Of a stretch of DNA of 64,000 nucleotides, positions 45,365 through 55,461 are shown piece after piece. The stretch's first letter is position 1, and each line of letters starts with the position of its first letter. The notes under the pieces are model-generated. The model saw nothing but the letters and a program-made list of their open reading frames with translations, did not search any database and was not told where the DNA came from. The stretch covers positions 40,174 through 104,173 of the forward strand of contig NZ_FOQE01000006.1 in assembly GCF_900113675.1 (NCBI RefSeq), in the 5' to 3' direction. A program made the position numbers and the translations under genes. This DNA is from Pisciglobus halotolerans (GTDB taxonomy: Bacteria; Bacillota; Bacilli; Lactobacillales; Carnobacteriaceae).

Positions 45365-47446
45365 TTGTATTCGCAGATGCTGGAAGCAAGAATACGATCC
45401 AACAAGATGAAATCTATTTATGATCCTGTGACGGTACTTGCAAATGTTGGAGAAAAAAGACAAGCAGCTTTAGCTGAACTTGGGATCGTAACCATTGAAG
45501 ACTTGCTGACTCATTTTCCATTTCGGTATGAAGATATCCAAGTGAAAGGAATTTACGAGATCGAGGATCAAGAAAAGGCCTCCTTAAAAGGAGAGGTTGT
45601 ATCAGAGCCAGTCGTCAGCCGTTTTGGCTATAAAAAGAATCGGTTGTCCTTTCGGTTGAAAATCGATCGTGATGTGATCACTGTCTCGTTTTTTAATCAG
45701 CCTTACTTAAAGAAGAACATTGTATTAGGAGAAGAGATCACGATTTATGGAAAGTGGGATGAAAAACGGAAAAGTTTAGCAGGAATAAAGGTGCTGGGCG
45801 CTTCTTCTTCCAGTCAAGACTATTCATCTGTTTACCATACGACAAAAAAGATCAAACAAAAGACATTCGTCAATCTGATCAAAGCTGCTTACCAAGAATA
45901 TCAAGATTTTATTCCTGAAACTGTTCCAGAAGCATTAAGGGAAAAATACCGCTTGATTTCTCGTAAAGAAGCGGTCTATGCGATGCATTTTCCTTCTTCA
46001 GAAGAACAAGCTAGACAAGCCAGAAGAGAAACGATTTTTGAAGAATTTCTTGTGTACCAGCTCAAAATGCAATTCTTACGCAAAAAACAAAAGACAGCAA
46101 ACGCCGGTGTTTCAGTGGATTATGATATTGCTCGTCTAAAGCAATTTATTCAAACTTTGCCTTTTGAATTAACAACTGCGCAAAAACGCGTTGTCAATGA
46201 AATTTGTGCTGATCTTAAGAAGCCTGTTCATATGCATCGGTTATTGCAGGGAGACGTGGGAAGCGGGAAGACGATCGTAGCAGCAATCGCAGTGTACGCT
46301 GCTGTAACAGCTCAAGTACAATCTGCATTAATGGTGCCGACAGAAATTTTGGCAGAACAACATATGGAAACTTTTGCAAGTTTATTCGATCCATTAGAAG
46401 TTAAAGTAGCATTGCTGACAGGTTCTACAAAGGCAAAGGAACGGAAAGAAATTTTAGCACAATTAAAAAATGGCGAGATCGATCTGATTATTGGAACACA
46501 TGCTTTGATCCAAGACACAGTTCAATTTGCCGATTTAGGGCTGGTGATCACAGATGAACAGCACCGCTTTGGTGTCAATCAGCGGAAGACATTAAGTGAT
46601 AAAGGCACTGAGCCGGATGTTTTGTTTATGACTGCTACACCTATCCCAAGAACATTAGCTATCACAGCTTATGGAGAAATGGATGTATCCAGTATCGATG
46701 AAATGCCTGCCGGTAGAATACCGATTGAAACGACATGGACAAGACCGAAAAACTTTGAGCACACATTAGAATTTGTTGAAAGACAATTAAATCAAGGTTC
46801 CCAAGCATATGTCATTTGTCCATTGATCGAAAAATCTGAAAACTTGGATGTTAAAAATGCTACAGATATTTATAAACGTCTAACAGCTTACTACCAAGGT
46901 CGTTATCAGGTTGGTTTATTGCATGGACAAATGAAAGCTGAAGAAAAAGATACCGTGATGGAAACCTTTAAGCAAAATGAGGTGCAAGTACTCGTTTCAA
47001 CAACAGTTATCGAAGTCGGTGTCAATGTGCCGAATGCCACAACCATGGTCATTTATGATGCTGACCGTTTTGGACTTGCACAGCTGCACCAGTTAAGAGG
47101 TCGCGTTGGCCGTGGCAATAAAGCTTCTTACTGTATTCTAGTAGCCAATCCAAAAAGCGAAGCAGGAATAGAACGCATGAAAATTATGACTGAAACAACT
47201 AATGGCTTTATTTTGAGTGAAAAAGATTTGGAATTAAGAGGACCGGGCGACGTTTTCGGTCATAAGCAATCAGGAACCCCTGATTTTAAAGTCGGTGACA
47301 TCGTCAGTGACTTTGGTGCTTTAGAAGCTGCAAGAGAAGAAGCAGCTGAACTTGTTCATTCAGAACATTTTTTAAGTGATCATCAGTATGCCGCTTTAAG
47401 AGAAAAAGTAAACCAAGAACAAATTGAAACAGGTACATTTAGCTGA
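45365..47446 (+). CDS. recG: ATP-dependent DNA helicase RecG
   Basis: RecG (693 aa) regresses stalled forks and branch-migrates Holliday junctions. An N-terminal wedge/OB domain (FGYKKNRLSFRL, SVSFFNQPYLKK-like segment) precedes helicase motifs: Walker A GDVGSGKT (296-303), DEQH, TATPIPRT, and LHQLRGRVGRG. Start is TTG at 45365, six bases after AAGGAG; ATG at 45407 would match the usual N-terminus better but lacks a ribosome site. Confidence 0.94.
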   Translation: MYSQMLEARIRSNKMKSIYDPVTVLANVGEKRQAALAELGIVTIEDLLTHFPFRYEDIQVKGIYEIEDQEKASLKGEVVSEPVVSRFGYKKNRLSFRLKIDRDVITVSFFNQPYLKKNIVLGEEITIYGKWDEKRKSLAGIKVLGASSSSQDYSSVYHTTKKIKQKTFVNLIKAAYQEYQDFIPETVPEALREKYRLISRKEAVYAMHFPSSEEQARQARRETIFEEFLVYQLKMQFLRKKQKTANAGVSVDYDIARLKQFIQTLPFELTTAQKRVVNEICADLKKPVHMHRLLQGDVGSGKTIVAAIAVYAAVTAQVQSALMVPTEILAEQHMETFASLFDPLEVKVALLTGSTKAKERKEILAQLKNGEIDLIIGTHALIQDTVQFADLGLVITDEQHRFGVNQRKTLSDKGTEPDVLFMTATPIPRTLAITAYGEMDVSSIDEMPAGRIPIETTWTRPKNFEHTLEFVERQLNQGSQAYVICPLIEKSENLDVKNATDIYKRLTAYYQGRYQVGLLHGQMKAEEKDTVMETFKQNEVQVLVSTTVIEVGVNVPNATTMVIYDADRFGLAQLHQLRGRVGRGNKASYCILVANPKSEAGIERMKIMTETTNGFILSEKDLELRGPGDVFGHKQSGTPDFKVGDIVSDFGALEAAREEAAELVHSEHFLSDHQYAALREKVNQEQIETGTFS

Positions 47447-47476
47447 AAAATCAGCAAGTAAAGGGGAGAAGTAAAG

Positions 47477-48487
47477 ATGAAAATCGCAATAGACGCAATG
47501 GGTGGGGACCACGCACCAAAAGCAATCGTAGAAGGTGTCGTTTTAGCGGCGAAAGAATTCGATGATATAGAATTTGAGTTGTATGGAAAGGAATCCATGA
47601 TTCGTGAGCATTTGACTGATGAAAAACACATCACGATCGTGCACACAGACGAAAAAATTGAAAGTGATGACGATCCAGTGAGATCCGTTAGAAGAAAAAA
47701 AGAAGCTTCTATGGTTTTAGCAGCTCGAGCAGTAAAAGAAGGAAGAGCTGACGCTTTGTTTTCAGCTGGGAACACAGGTGCTTTATTAGCGTCAGGTCTC
47801 TTGATCGTAGGACGGATCAAAGGAATCGACCGTCCAGGCTTAATGGTTACTTTACCAACTCTAAATGGAAATGTGTCCTCTTTTAACTTGATGGATGTAG
47901 GAGCAAATGCAGATTGCAAACCTGCTAATATTAATCAATTTGCCACTCTTGGAAGCTACTATGCACAAGCAATCCAAGGTGTCAGCAAACCTCGTGTTGG
48001 TTTGTTAAATAATGGGACAGAAGAAAACAAAGGGAATGAAGTAACAAAACAAGCTTTTCAATTATTAAAAGAAAATCAAGAAATCCACTTTATAGGAAAT
48101 GTCGAAGCAAGAGAATTATTAAATGGCGTAGCTGATGTTGTGGTCACAGATGGCTTTACAGGAAATGCGGTTTTAAAAACAATTGAAGGAACAGCATTGA
48201 ATATGGTCAGCCTCATTAAAAAAACAATCATGGAAAATGGAATGAAAGCCAAATTCGGCGGCTTATTATTAAAAGATGGGCTGTCCGATTTAAAAGATGT
48301 GTTAGATTATTCGAAACACGGAGGATCTGTTTTATTAGGGTTGAAAGCTCCTGTAGTTAAAACGCATGGCTCTGCTGAAAAAGAAGCTATTTATCATACG
48401 ATCAAACAAATTCGTAACATTCTAGCCTCTAACGTCGTTACAGACGTGGTGCATTATTTCGAACATCAAGCAACAGAAAAGGGCTAA
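47477..48487 (+). CDS. plsX: Phosphate acyltransferase PlsX
   Basis: PlsX (336 aa) exchanges acyl chains between acyl carrier protein and phosphate, supplying acyl phosphate for PlsY. The start MKIAIDAMGGDHAPK and FSAGNTGALLASGLLIVGRI, NNGTEENKGNE and VTDGFTGNAVLKTIEG are conserved. acpP follows directly; the fabD and fabG genes that separate them in Bacillus are absent here. Confidence 0.96.
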   Translation: MKIAIDAMGGDHAPKAIVEGVVLAAKEFDDIEFELYGKESMIREHLTDEKHITIVHTDEKIESDDDPVRSVRRKKEASMVLAARAVKEGRADALFSAGNTGALLASGLLIVGRIKGIDRPGLMVTLPTLNGNVSSFNLMDVGANADCKPANINQFATLGSYYAQAIQGVSKPRVGLLNNGTEENKGNEVTKQAFQLLKENQEIHFIGNVEARELLNGVADVVVTDGFTGNAVLKTIEGTALNMVSLIKKTIMENGMKAKFGGLLLKDGLSDLKDVLDYSKHGGSVLLGLKAPVVKTHGSAEKEAIYHTIKQIRNILASNVVTDVVHYFEHQATEKG

Positions 48488-48599
48488 AGGGCAAGAACAA
48501 AAAGAGCAAAAAAAGATAGACTTCTTTTGGGAATAACGTTAGAATAGAAGAGAAGTTAAAAAAACTCGGTGATAAATTTAGCAGACGGAGGTGTAATGC

Positions 48600-48839
48600 G
48601 TGTCTCAAAATGAAACTTTCGAAACGGTAAAAAAGATTATCGTTGACCGATTTGGCGTTGACGAAGAACGAGTAACATCTGATATGACTTTTAAAGAAGA
48701 TCTAGGTGCTGACTCATTAGATATCGTGGAACTTGTTATGGAAATGGAAGATGTCTTTGGTACAGAGATCTCTGATGAAGATGCTGAAAAAATTGCGACA
48801 GTAGGCGATGCTGTAAGCTATATTGATGCAAACCACTAG
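48600..48839 (+). CDS. acpP: Acyl carrier protein
   Basis: AcpP (79 aa) carries growing acyl chains. The phosphopantetheine attachment serine is S39 in [14 protein letters not shown]. Start is GTG at 48600, seven bases after GGAGGTG; the nearby ATG at 48596 is out of frame and stops at once. It lies between plsX and rnc. The prosthetic group comes from CoA made by CoaBC and partners. Confidence 0.96.
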   Translation: MSQNETFETVKKIIVDRFGVDEERVTSDMTFKEDLGADSLDIVELVMEMEDVFGTEISDEDAEKIATVGDAVSYIDANH

Positions 48840-48866
48840 AAAATAAAGATCGCCTCTTAAAAAAAG

Positions 48867-48901
48867 TTATTTGCTAATGTAATACGTTCATTAGCAAATA
48901 A
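48867..48901 (+). repeat. Inverted repeat after acpP
   Basis: TTATTTGCTAATG (48867-48879) and CATTAGCAAATAA (48889-48901) form a perfect 13-bp stem with a 9-nt loop. No T-run follows, so it is not a classical terminator. It could be an mRNA-stabilising 3' hairpin or a processing site. Confidence 0.6.
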
Positions 48902-48924
48902 GTATCACCTTTTTAAAAACAGAT

Positions 48925-48965
48925 AAAAGCAAGAAACGGAAGAATATGACGTTTCTTGCTTTTTT
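48925..48965 (+). terminator. plsX-acpP terminator
   Basis: AAAAGCAAGAAACG (48925-48938) pairs perfectly with CGTTTCTTGCTTTT (48950-48963), followed by T residues. A further weak hairpin (AACTCCT 49035-49041 with AGGAGTT 49054-49060, then TATTTTT) lies before the rnc -10 (TATAAT 49082-49087). Confidence 0.9.
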
Positions 48966-49127
48966 GGTTTTGCCAGTCATGAGTAAGCAATAAAAATATT
49001 CATTTTATAAAAAGACGATTTTCAAGCCTCTACCAACTCCTTCTATTTTAGATAGGAGTTTATTTTTAAAGGGAAAACCAGTATAATGGAGCAGGAACAT
49101 GACCAAAAATGAAATGGGGAATGAAAT

Positions 49128-49823
49128 ATGAATGAAGAATTTTTAAATTATTTAAACGATACTTTTGGCATCACGTTTAAAAATACTTCCTATCTTAAAG
49201 AAGCGTTTACCCATTCATCATATGTGAATGAGCATCGAGAGCTCAAATTACGTGATAATGAACGAATCGAATTTTTAGGGGATGCAGTTTTAGAGTTAAC
49301 CGTCTCAAGGTACTTATTTGAACGCTATCCTAATCAACCGGAAGGAAAACTGACTCGCTTGAGAGCAGCAATTGTTTGTGAAGCTAGTCTAAGCCAGTTT
49401 GCAAAAGAGTATGGATTTGATCAGCAAATCCGTCTAGGCAAGGGCGAAGAAAGAATGAACGGACGCAAAAGACCGGCGATGTTATGCGATTTATTCGAAT
49501 CTTTTATCGGAGCTTTGTACTTGGATCAAGGGCTGGAAAAAGTGGTCGACTTTTTAGAACAGACCATTTACCCAAGAATCGCGTCCGGTGCTTTTTCACA
49601 TGTGATGGATCCAAAAACGAATCTGCAAGAATTTTTACAACAAAAGGGAGAAGTGGCTATTCAATATCTATTGGTTGAAGAAGCTGGCCCAGCCCATCAG
49701 AAGGAATTTCTTGTCGAAGTGATGGCAGAAGGCAAAAAGCTGGGCGAAGGCAAAGGAAAAACGAAAAAAGCGGCAGAACAAGTTGCTGCTGCAAATGCGT
49801 TAGAACAATTACAACAGCTATAA
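49128..49823 (+). CDS. rnc: Ribonuclease III
   Basis: RNase III (231 aa) cuts double-stranded RNA, including rRNA precursors. The catalytic signature is NERIEFLGDAVLELTVSRYLF, with the second acidic cluster in LCDLFESFIGALYLDQG. The double-stranded-RNA-binding domain spans about residues 160-230. It is a candidate processor of the pnp leader hairpin at 4894. It heads rnc-smc; smc starts 25 bp later. Confidence 0.97.
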   Translation: MNEEFLNYLNDTFGITFKNTSYLKEAFTHSSYVNEHRELKLRDNERIEFLGDAVLELTVSRYLFERYPNQPEGKLTRLRAAIVCEASLSQFAKEYGFDQQIRLGKGEERMNGRKRPAMLCDLFESFIGALYLDQGLEKVVDFLEQTIYPRIASGAFSHVMDPKTNLQEFLQQKGEVAIQYLLVEEAGPAHQKEFLVEVMAEGKKLGEGKGKTKKAAEQVAAANALEQLQQL

Positions 49824-49848
49824 AAAATAGGAAGGGGCCAGGAGTGCA

Positions 49849-52800
49849 GTGCAGTTAAAAAGAATAGACATTGCTGGTTTCAAGTCATTTGCCGAGAAGA
49901 CGGTAATTGAATTTAATGAAGGTGTAACAGCTATCGTTGGACCAAACGGAAGTGGAAAAAGCAATATTATTGAAGCCATTCGCTGGGTTATGGGAGAACA
50001 ATCTGCCCGAAGCTTACGTGGCGGGAAAATGCCAGATATTATTTTTTCAGGGTCTGAATCACGTAAACCAGTAAATATTGCTGAAGTTACCCTTGTGCTG
50101 GATAATGAAGACCATTTTTTGCCGCTTGATTATACGGAAGCCAGTATCACAAGGCGTATTCTTCGTTCTGGCGAGAGCGAGTTTTTTATTAACCAACAAG
50201 CTTGCCGCTTGAAGGATATCGTGGATCTATTTATGGATTCAGGATTGGGAAGAGAATCTTTTTCTATTATTTCGCAAGGAAAAGTAGAGTCGATCTTTAA
50301 TAGTAAACCTGAAGAACGACGGGTAATATTTGAAGAAGCTGCTGGAGTATTGAAGTATAAAAAACGCAAGAAAAGTGCAGAACAAAAATTAGTTGAAACA
50401 AAAGATAATTTAAATCGTGTCCAAGATATCGTTTATGAATTGGCTGCTCAAGTCGAACCTTTGCGAGAACAAAGCAGCATAGCGAAAGACTACTTGATGC
50501 AAAAGAGCCAATTGCATGATATTGAAATTGCCTTGACAGCTGTTGAAATCGATCAACTAACATCAGAGATCCATCAAAAAAAGATGGCCATTGATGCTTG
50601 TCAGCAACGATTGACATACTTCCAAGAAGAAATCAGCCAATTGGAACGTGATAGCAGAACGCTGCATAATGAACAACAAACGTTAAAAGAACAAATTGAA
50701 ACCTGTCATTCCAATCGGTTGCAATTAGTGAAAAAAATCGAGCAGCTTGATGGACAAAAAAATCTTTTATCAGAAAGAAACAAAAATTCACAAGAAAATA
50801 GAGAAAAAATGGTTCAAAATCTCCAACAGCTAACGTCTTTATTAGAACAGCTCGAACAGGAAGCAAATGAAACGCAACAAGCTTTGGCAGATAAAGAAAA
50901 AGAAAAAACACAATTAAGTCGCACGTTAACGAAAGCTGAAAAAGAGTTTCGTATGCTTTCTGGAGATCAAAAAGAGATGGAAGCTGACTTGCGAGATGAA
51001 TACATCGAGTGGATGCAGCAAGAAACAAGCTTGAAGAATGAGCAAATGTATTTGAAGAAATCTTCAAGTCAATATGAGCAAAAAAAGATGCGTACATCTG
51101 CAGCAAAAGCGTCGATGTTAGATCGTGAAAAGAAATTGAAAGAACAAATTACTGAACAAGAACAAGCCTTAAAAGACAGTCAGCAGACAGTAGCAGAAAA
51201 ACTGTTGCATTACCAAGAAAAGCAAACAGCATTGCAACAAATGAGAACAACTAGAGAGAAAAAAGAAAATCAGTTGTATGATGCCATGCGTATTGTTCAA
51301 CAAGCAAAAGCTAAAAGAGAAAGCCTGCAAGAATTAAGTGAAGACTACGCCGGCTTTTATCAAGGTGTTCGAGAAGTACTAAAAAATAAAGAACAAATCA
51401 AAGGCATGATTGGAGCAGTAGCAGAACTGATCGTCGTTCCTAAGTCTTTAACATTGGCGTTAGATATTGCTTTAGGTGCTTCTAGTCAACATATCATTGT
51501 AGAAGATGATATGAGCGGAAAAAAAGCGATCGAGTTTTTAAAACAACGTCATTTAGGCAGAGCAACCTTTTTACCCTTAACGACAATTAAGCCCCGTCGT
51601 TTACCGGAAGCCGCTTTGATTAAAGCTAGAGCGGTAAGCGGCTTTGTTGGCATAGGCAGTGAAATCATTTCTTATCCGCCAGAAATTGAACGGGTCTTGC
51701 ACTATTTACTGGGAACGACATTGATTACCGAAAACTTGTCATCCGCTAACCAGTTGGCTAAACTGCTGCATTATAAATACCGTGTTGTTTCTCTTGAAGG
51801 AGATGTGATGAATGCAGGTGGTTCAATGACAGGCGGAGCCAGCAAAAAAGGCAACAAAGGCAGCCTGCTTGGTCGAAAAAATGACTTGCAGACGTTAGAA
51901 GAACAAATTAAAAAAATGGACGCCGCCATGCAGGAAAAAGAAATTGATGTGCGTGGCATGAAGCAACAAGAAAAGAAAATTGAATTTGAGCTGGAAACTT
52001 TGCGTAAAGTAGGAGAAGAATTGCGCATGGAAGAGCAAGAATCAAAAAGCAAACTGAATCGATTACGGGATGAAAAAAATCACTTGGAAAGAGAGCTAAA
52101 AGCACAAGCATTCGAAAGCAATGCCGCTAAAGAAGAAGCAGACGAGAATGCAGCAGCTCTGAAAAAAATCGACAGTGCGATTGAAGAAGCTCAAAAAAAA
52201 CGCCAGCTGATCAAAGAAAGAATGGAATGGCTCTCTGCTCAAAATGATGAGAAAGAAGCAAAGAAAAGTCAGCTGACAGAAACCATCCAGCAATCTTCAA
52301 CACATTTGGCTGCTGTAAAAGAACAAGTCGCTTACTTGCTGAAAGAACAAAAACGTCTTGCGCAGCAACGTGCAGAAACCAAAAAAAGTGCTGAACAATT
52401 GGAAACACAGCTGACAGCAACCGATGTATCAGACAATGGGCATTTGCTATCTCAAAAAGAAGTGAAGGAACAGCTGGCAGAAGCCACACAGAAAAAGTCA
52501 GAACTTGAAAAACATTGGCAATCATTAAAAACAGAACAAGAAAATGGAGAAGAACAGCTTGAATCTTTGACTCAAGCCATTATTCGAAAAAATAATCAAA
52601 AGCAAGCTGTCTTGGAACAGCGAACTGCAGAAGAAGTAGCTGCAAGCCGTTTAGACAGCGCAGTCGAGTCACGTCTTGAACTATTGAGCGGAACTTATGC
52701 AATAACGTATGAAGCGGCTTTAAAAGACTTTCCTTTAGCAGTGCCGTTAGAAGAAGCGAAACGGCAAGTAAAACTATTAAAACAAGGAATCGAAGAATTG

Positions 52801-53403
52801 GGTCCAGTCAACTTGAATGCCATTGAAGAGTTTGAAAGAGTCAATGAACGCTATACTTTTTTGATTGAACAAAAAGAAGACTTATCGATGGCTAGAAATA
52901 GTTTGTTGGAAACGATGGATGAAATGGATGAAGAAGTAACACGAAGATTCTCGCAAATGTTTACGGCTATTCAAGGAAAATTCAACTTAGTCTTCACTCA
53001 GCTGTTTGGTGGTGGTTCTGCAGAACTTAAACTGACTGATCCAAACAATTTATTGACCACTGGTATCGAGATCATTGCGCAGCCGCCCGGCAAAAAGCTT
53101 CAACAATTGAGTTTGCTTTCAGGCGGAGAAAGAGCACTGACAGCGATCGCTTTATTATTTTCGATTTTACAAGTTCGACCTGTTCCGTTTTGTGTATTGG
53201 ACGAGGTTGAAGCAGCATTAGATGAAGCAAATGTGGTTCGTTTTGGCCGCTATTTAAGAAAATTTGAAGAAGAAACTCAATTTATCGTGATTACGCATCG
53301 TAAAGGTACAATGGAAGAAGCTAATGCCTTATATGGCGTAACCATGCAAGAATCCGGTGTATCGAAGGTAGTTTCAGTTCGTCTGGAAGAAGTCAATGTG
53401 TAA
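49849..53403 (+). CDS. smc: Chromosome segregation protein SMC
   Basis: SMC (1184 aa) condenses and segregates the chromosome with ScpA/ScpB. The Walker A is GPNGSGKS (31-38); long coiled coils rich in Gln, Glu and Lys (about 170-500 and 680-1000) flank a hinge around residues 510-650 (LGASSQHIIVEDDMSGKKAIEFL, GGSMTGG). The C-terminal head has LLSGGERALTAIALLFSIL and DEVEAALDEANV. Start is GTG at 49849 with AGGAG only a few bases away. The order rnc-smc-ftsY is conserved. Confidence 0.97.
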   Translation: MQLKRIDIAGFKSFAEKTVIEFNEGVTAIVGPNGSGKSNIIEAIRWVMGEQSARSLRGGKMPDIIFSGSESRKPVNIAEVTLVLDNEDHFLPLDYTEASITRRILRSGESEFFINQQACRLKDIVDLFMDSGLGRESFSIISQGKVESIFNSKPEERRVIFEEAAGVLKYKKRKKSAEQKLVETKDNLNRVQDIVYELAAQVEPLREQSSIAKDYLMQKSQLHDIEIALTAVEIDQLTSEIHQKKMAIDACQQRLTYFQEEISQLERDSRTLHNEQQTLKEQIETCHSNRLQLVKKIEQLDGQKNLLSERNKNSQENREKMVQNLQQLTSLLEQLEQEANETQQALADKEKEKTQLSRTLTKAEKEFRMLSGDQKEMEADLRDEYIEWMQQETSLKNEQMYLKKSSSQYEQKKMRTSAAKASMLDREKKLKEQITEQEQALKDSQQTVAEKLLHYQEKQTALQQMRTTREKKENQLYDAMRIVQQAKAKRESLQELSEDYAGFYQGVREVLKNKEQIKGMIGAVAELIVVPKSLTLALDIALGASSQHIIVEDDMSGKKAIEFLKQRHLGRATFLPLTTIKPRRLPEAALIKARAVSGFVGIGSEIISYPPEIERVLHYLLGTTLITENLSSANQLAKLLHYKYRVVSLEGDVMNAGGSMTGGASKKGNKGSLLGRKNDLQTLEEQIKKMDAAMQEKEIDVRGMKQQEKKIEFELETLRKVGEELRMEEQESKSKLNRLRDEKNHLERELKAQAFESNAAKEEADENAAALKKIDSAIEEAQKKRQLIKERMEWLSAQNDEKEAKKSQLTETIQQSSTHLAAVKEQVAYLLKEQKRLAQQRAETKKSAEQLETQLTATDVSDNGHLLSQKEVKEQLAEATQKKSELEKHWQSLKTEQENGEEQLESLTQAIIRKNNQKQAVLEQRTAEEVAASRLDSAVESRLELLSGTYAITYEAALKDFPLAVPLEEAKRQVKLLKQGIEELGPVNLNAIEEFERVNERYTFLIEQKEDLSMARNSLLETMDEMDEEVTRRFSQMFTAIQGKFNLVFTQLFGGGSAELKLTDPNNLLTTGIEIIAQPPGKKLQQLSLLSGGERALTAIALLFSILQVRPVPFCVLDEVEAALDEANVVRFGRYLRKFEEETQFIVITHRKGTMEEANALYGVTMQESGVSKVVSVRLEEVNV

Positions 53404-53441
53404 AGTAGTTTATAATATCAGCAGAAAGTGATGATTAATCG

Positions 53442-54257
53442 ATGATAAAATTAGTCGCCATCGATCTAGATGGAACATTATTGAACAACGATCGGAAAAT
53501 TTCAACAGAAAACAAAGAAGCAATCAAAAAGGCAAAAGATTTAGGAATCAAAATAGTCGTTTGTACAGGAAGACCTCTGTTAAGCGTCGTCGATATATTA
53601 GAAGAGCTGAATTTAAGAGAACTGGATGATTATGTCATCACTTACAACGGAGGCTTAGTTCAGCTTTCTGAAACAGGAAAAGTGGTTTCACAACAGACAT
53701 TGACCAAAAAAGAAGCAGCAGATTTATACGCTTTAAGTCAAGAGCTGAATGTTCCTTGTAGTTTGATCGATCTGGAAAATATTTATGAATTGCCTCATCC
53801 TGAAGGCAGGGAATCTTGGTATCCTAAAACGGAACCGGCATTGCCATTTGTATCAGCCACTTTGGATGATTTCTCAGATGACCATACTTTTAATAAAATT
53901 ATTTATTGTTATGAAACCAGTACCTTGAACGAAGCCTTAGCCAATATCCCAGAGGCATATTTAGAACGGTATTCTTGTGTCAAATCAAGACCGATTTTGT
54001 TTGAGATGATGAAAAAGGGCGTTAGCAAGGCTACAGGAATCGCCGTTTTATGTGAGTTGCTTTCTATCGATCCTGAAGAAGTGATGGCTTTAGGGGACGA
54101 AGAGAATGACTTATCGATGATCGAGTTTGCCGGTATGGGCGTTGCAATGGAAAATGCTACAATACCGGTCAAAGAAAAAGCGCAATATATCACCAAAACG
54201 AATGAAGCACATGGAGTCGCTCATGCGATGGAAACATTGATTTTTCAACAAGTCTGA
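53442..54257 (+). CDS. Cof-type HAD phosphatase
   Basis: This 271-aa protein is a Cof/IIB HAD hydrolase. Motif I is AIDLDGTLLN with nucleophile D8 and acid D10, motif II is VVCTGRP, and motif IV LGDEENDLSMIEFAG. Relatives dephosphorylate sugar phosphates or cofactors; substrate unknown. It lies between smc and ftsY, an insertion often seen in lactic acid bacteria. Its ribosome site is weak. Confidence 0.9.
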   Translation: MIKLVAIDLDGTLLNNDRKISTENKEAIKKAKDLGIKIVVCTGRPLLSVVDILEELNLRELDDYVITYNGGLVQLSETGKVVSQQTLTKKEAADLYALSQELNVPCSLIDLENIYELPHPEGRESWYPKTEPALPFVSATLDDFSDDHTFNKIIYCYETSTLNEALANIPEAYLERYSCVKSRPILFEMMKKGVSKATGIAVLCELLSIDPEEVMALGDEENDLSMIEFAGMGVAMENATIPVKEKAQYITKTNEAHGVAHAMETLIFQQV

Positions 54258-54292
54258 AGCAGGATGACAAATAAAAGCAAAGAGGTGACAAT

Positions 54293-55300
54293 ATGGGATT
54301 ATTTGATAAAATCAAGCAAGCTTTTACTGGCGAAAAAAAAGAAGAACCCATTCAACAAGATGAAGTTGCTGAAAAGTATGAAAAAGGGTTAGAAAAAACC
54401 CGTTCGTCTTTTTCTGAAAAGATGAATGCTTTATTTGCTAATTTCCGTAAAGTAGATGAAGACTTTTTCGAAGAACTTGAAGAGATTCTGATCGGTGCAG
54501 ATGTTGGTTTTGATGTTACCATGGAAATCACCGATGCTTTGCGACAAGAAGTTAAGCTGAAAAACGCAAAAAGCCAAAATGAAGTTCAGCAGGTTATCAT
54601 TGAAAAAATGGTGGAGATTTATGAAGAAAATGAAATCGACGAACAGCCTGTTCAGTTAAAGAAAAATGAATTGACGGTTATTTTGTTTGTAGGTGTTAAT
54701 GGGGTTGGAAAAACAACTTCAATTGCAAAGCTGGCACATCAGTATAAATCAGATGGAAAAAAAGTTTTGCTTGCAGCCGGAGACACATTCCGGGCGGGAG
54801 CAATCGAACAACTAAAAATCTGGGGAGAACGCGTTCATGCAGAAGTAATTACTGGAAAAGAAGGCGGAGATCCAGCTTCTGTTGCATTTGATGCTGTCAA
54901 AAAAGCAAAAGAAGAACAAGCAGATGTCCTTTTGATCGATACAGCTGGACGTTTGCAAAATAAAATCAACTTGATGAAAGAATTAGAGAAAATCAAACGG
55001 GTTATCCAAAAAGAAGTCCCCGACGCACCTCATGAAGTCTTACTGGTGCTAGATGCTACCACAGGTCAAAATGCACTTATTCAAGCTCGCCAATTTAAAG
55101 AAACCACTGATGTTACAGGAATCGTTCTAACGAAGCTAGATGGCACAGCTAAGGGCGGAATTGTGCTTGCGATTCGAAACGAACTAGGGATTCCTGTGAA
55201 GTTTGTTGGTTTAGGGGAAAGCATGGACGATTTGAAAGCATTTGATTCAACAGACTATATTTACGGCTTATTCAGTGAGCTGATCAAAGAAACGATCTGA
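54293..55300 (+). CDS. ftsY: Signal recognition particle receptor FtsY
   Basis: FtsY (335 aa) is the membrane-bound receptor for the SRP. A short acidic/basic A region precedes the N domain and the GTPase G domain with GVNGVGKTT (134-142), AGDTFRAGAIEQL, DTAGR, TKLDGTAKGG and FVGLGESMDDL. It works with Ffh at 56282. AGAGGTG precedes the start. Confidence 0.97.
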   Translation: MGLFDKIKQAFTGEKKEEPIQQDEVAEKYEKGLEKTRSSFSEKMNALFANFRKVDEDFFEELEEILIGADVGFDVTMEITDALRQEVKLKNAKSQNEVQQVIIEKMVEIYEENEIDEQPVQLKKNELTVILFVGVNGVGKTTSIAKLAHQYKSDGKKVLLAAGDTFRAGAIEQLKIWGERVHAEVITGKEGGDPASVAFDAVKKAKEEQADVLLIDTAGRLQNKINLMKELEKIKRVIQKEVPDAPHEVLLVLDATTGQNALIQARQFKETTDVTGIVLTKLDGTAKGGIVLAIRNELGIPVKFVGLGESMDDLKAFDSTDYIYGLFSELIKETI

Positions 55301-55386
55301 TCTAAATAAACGATTGAAAGATATGTTTCGTTGAAGTCAGAAAATAGGTGTCTTTGAAAAGAATAAAGATGGGCATGTAGTCAGCT

Positions 55387-55414
55387 CCTAAAAAAGAGGC
55401 TTCTCTTTTTTAGG
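55387..55414 (+). terminator. ftsY terminator
   Basis: A perfect 12-bp stem, CCTAAAAAAGAG (55387-55398) with CTCTTTTTTAGG (55403-55414), is followed by GGTCTTTCTTTT. Confidence 0.8.
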
Positions 55415-55461
55415 GGTCTTTCTTTTGGCTTTTATTCCCTTTTGTGTTGCCGAAATGATTT

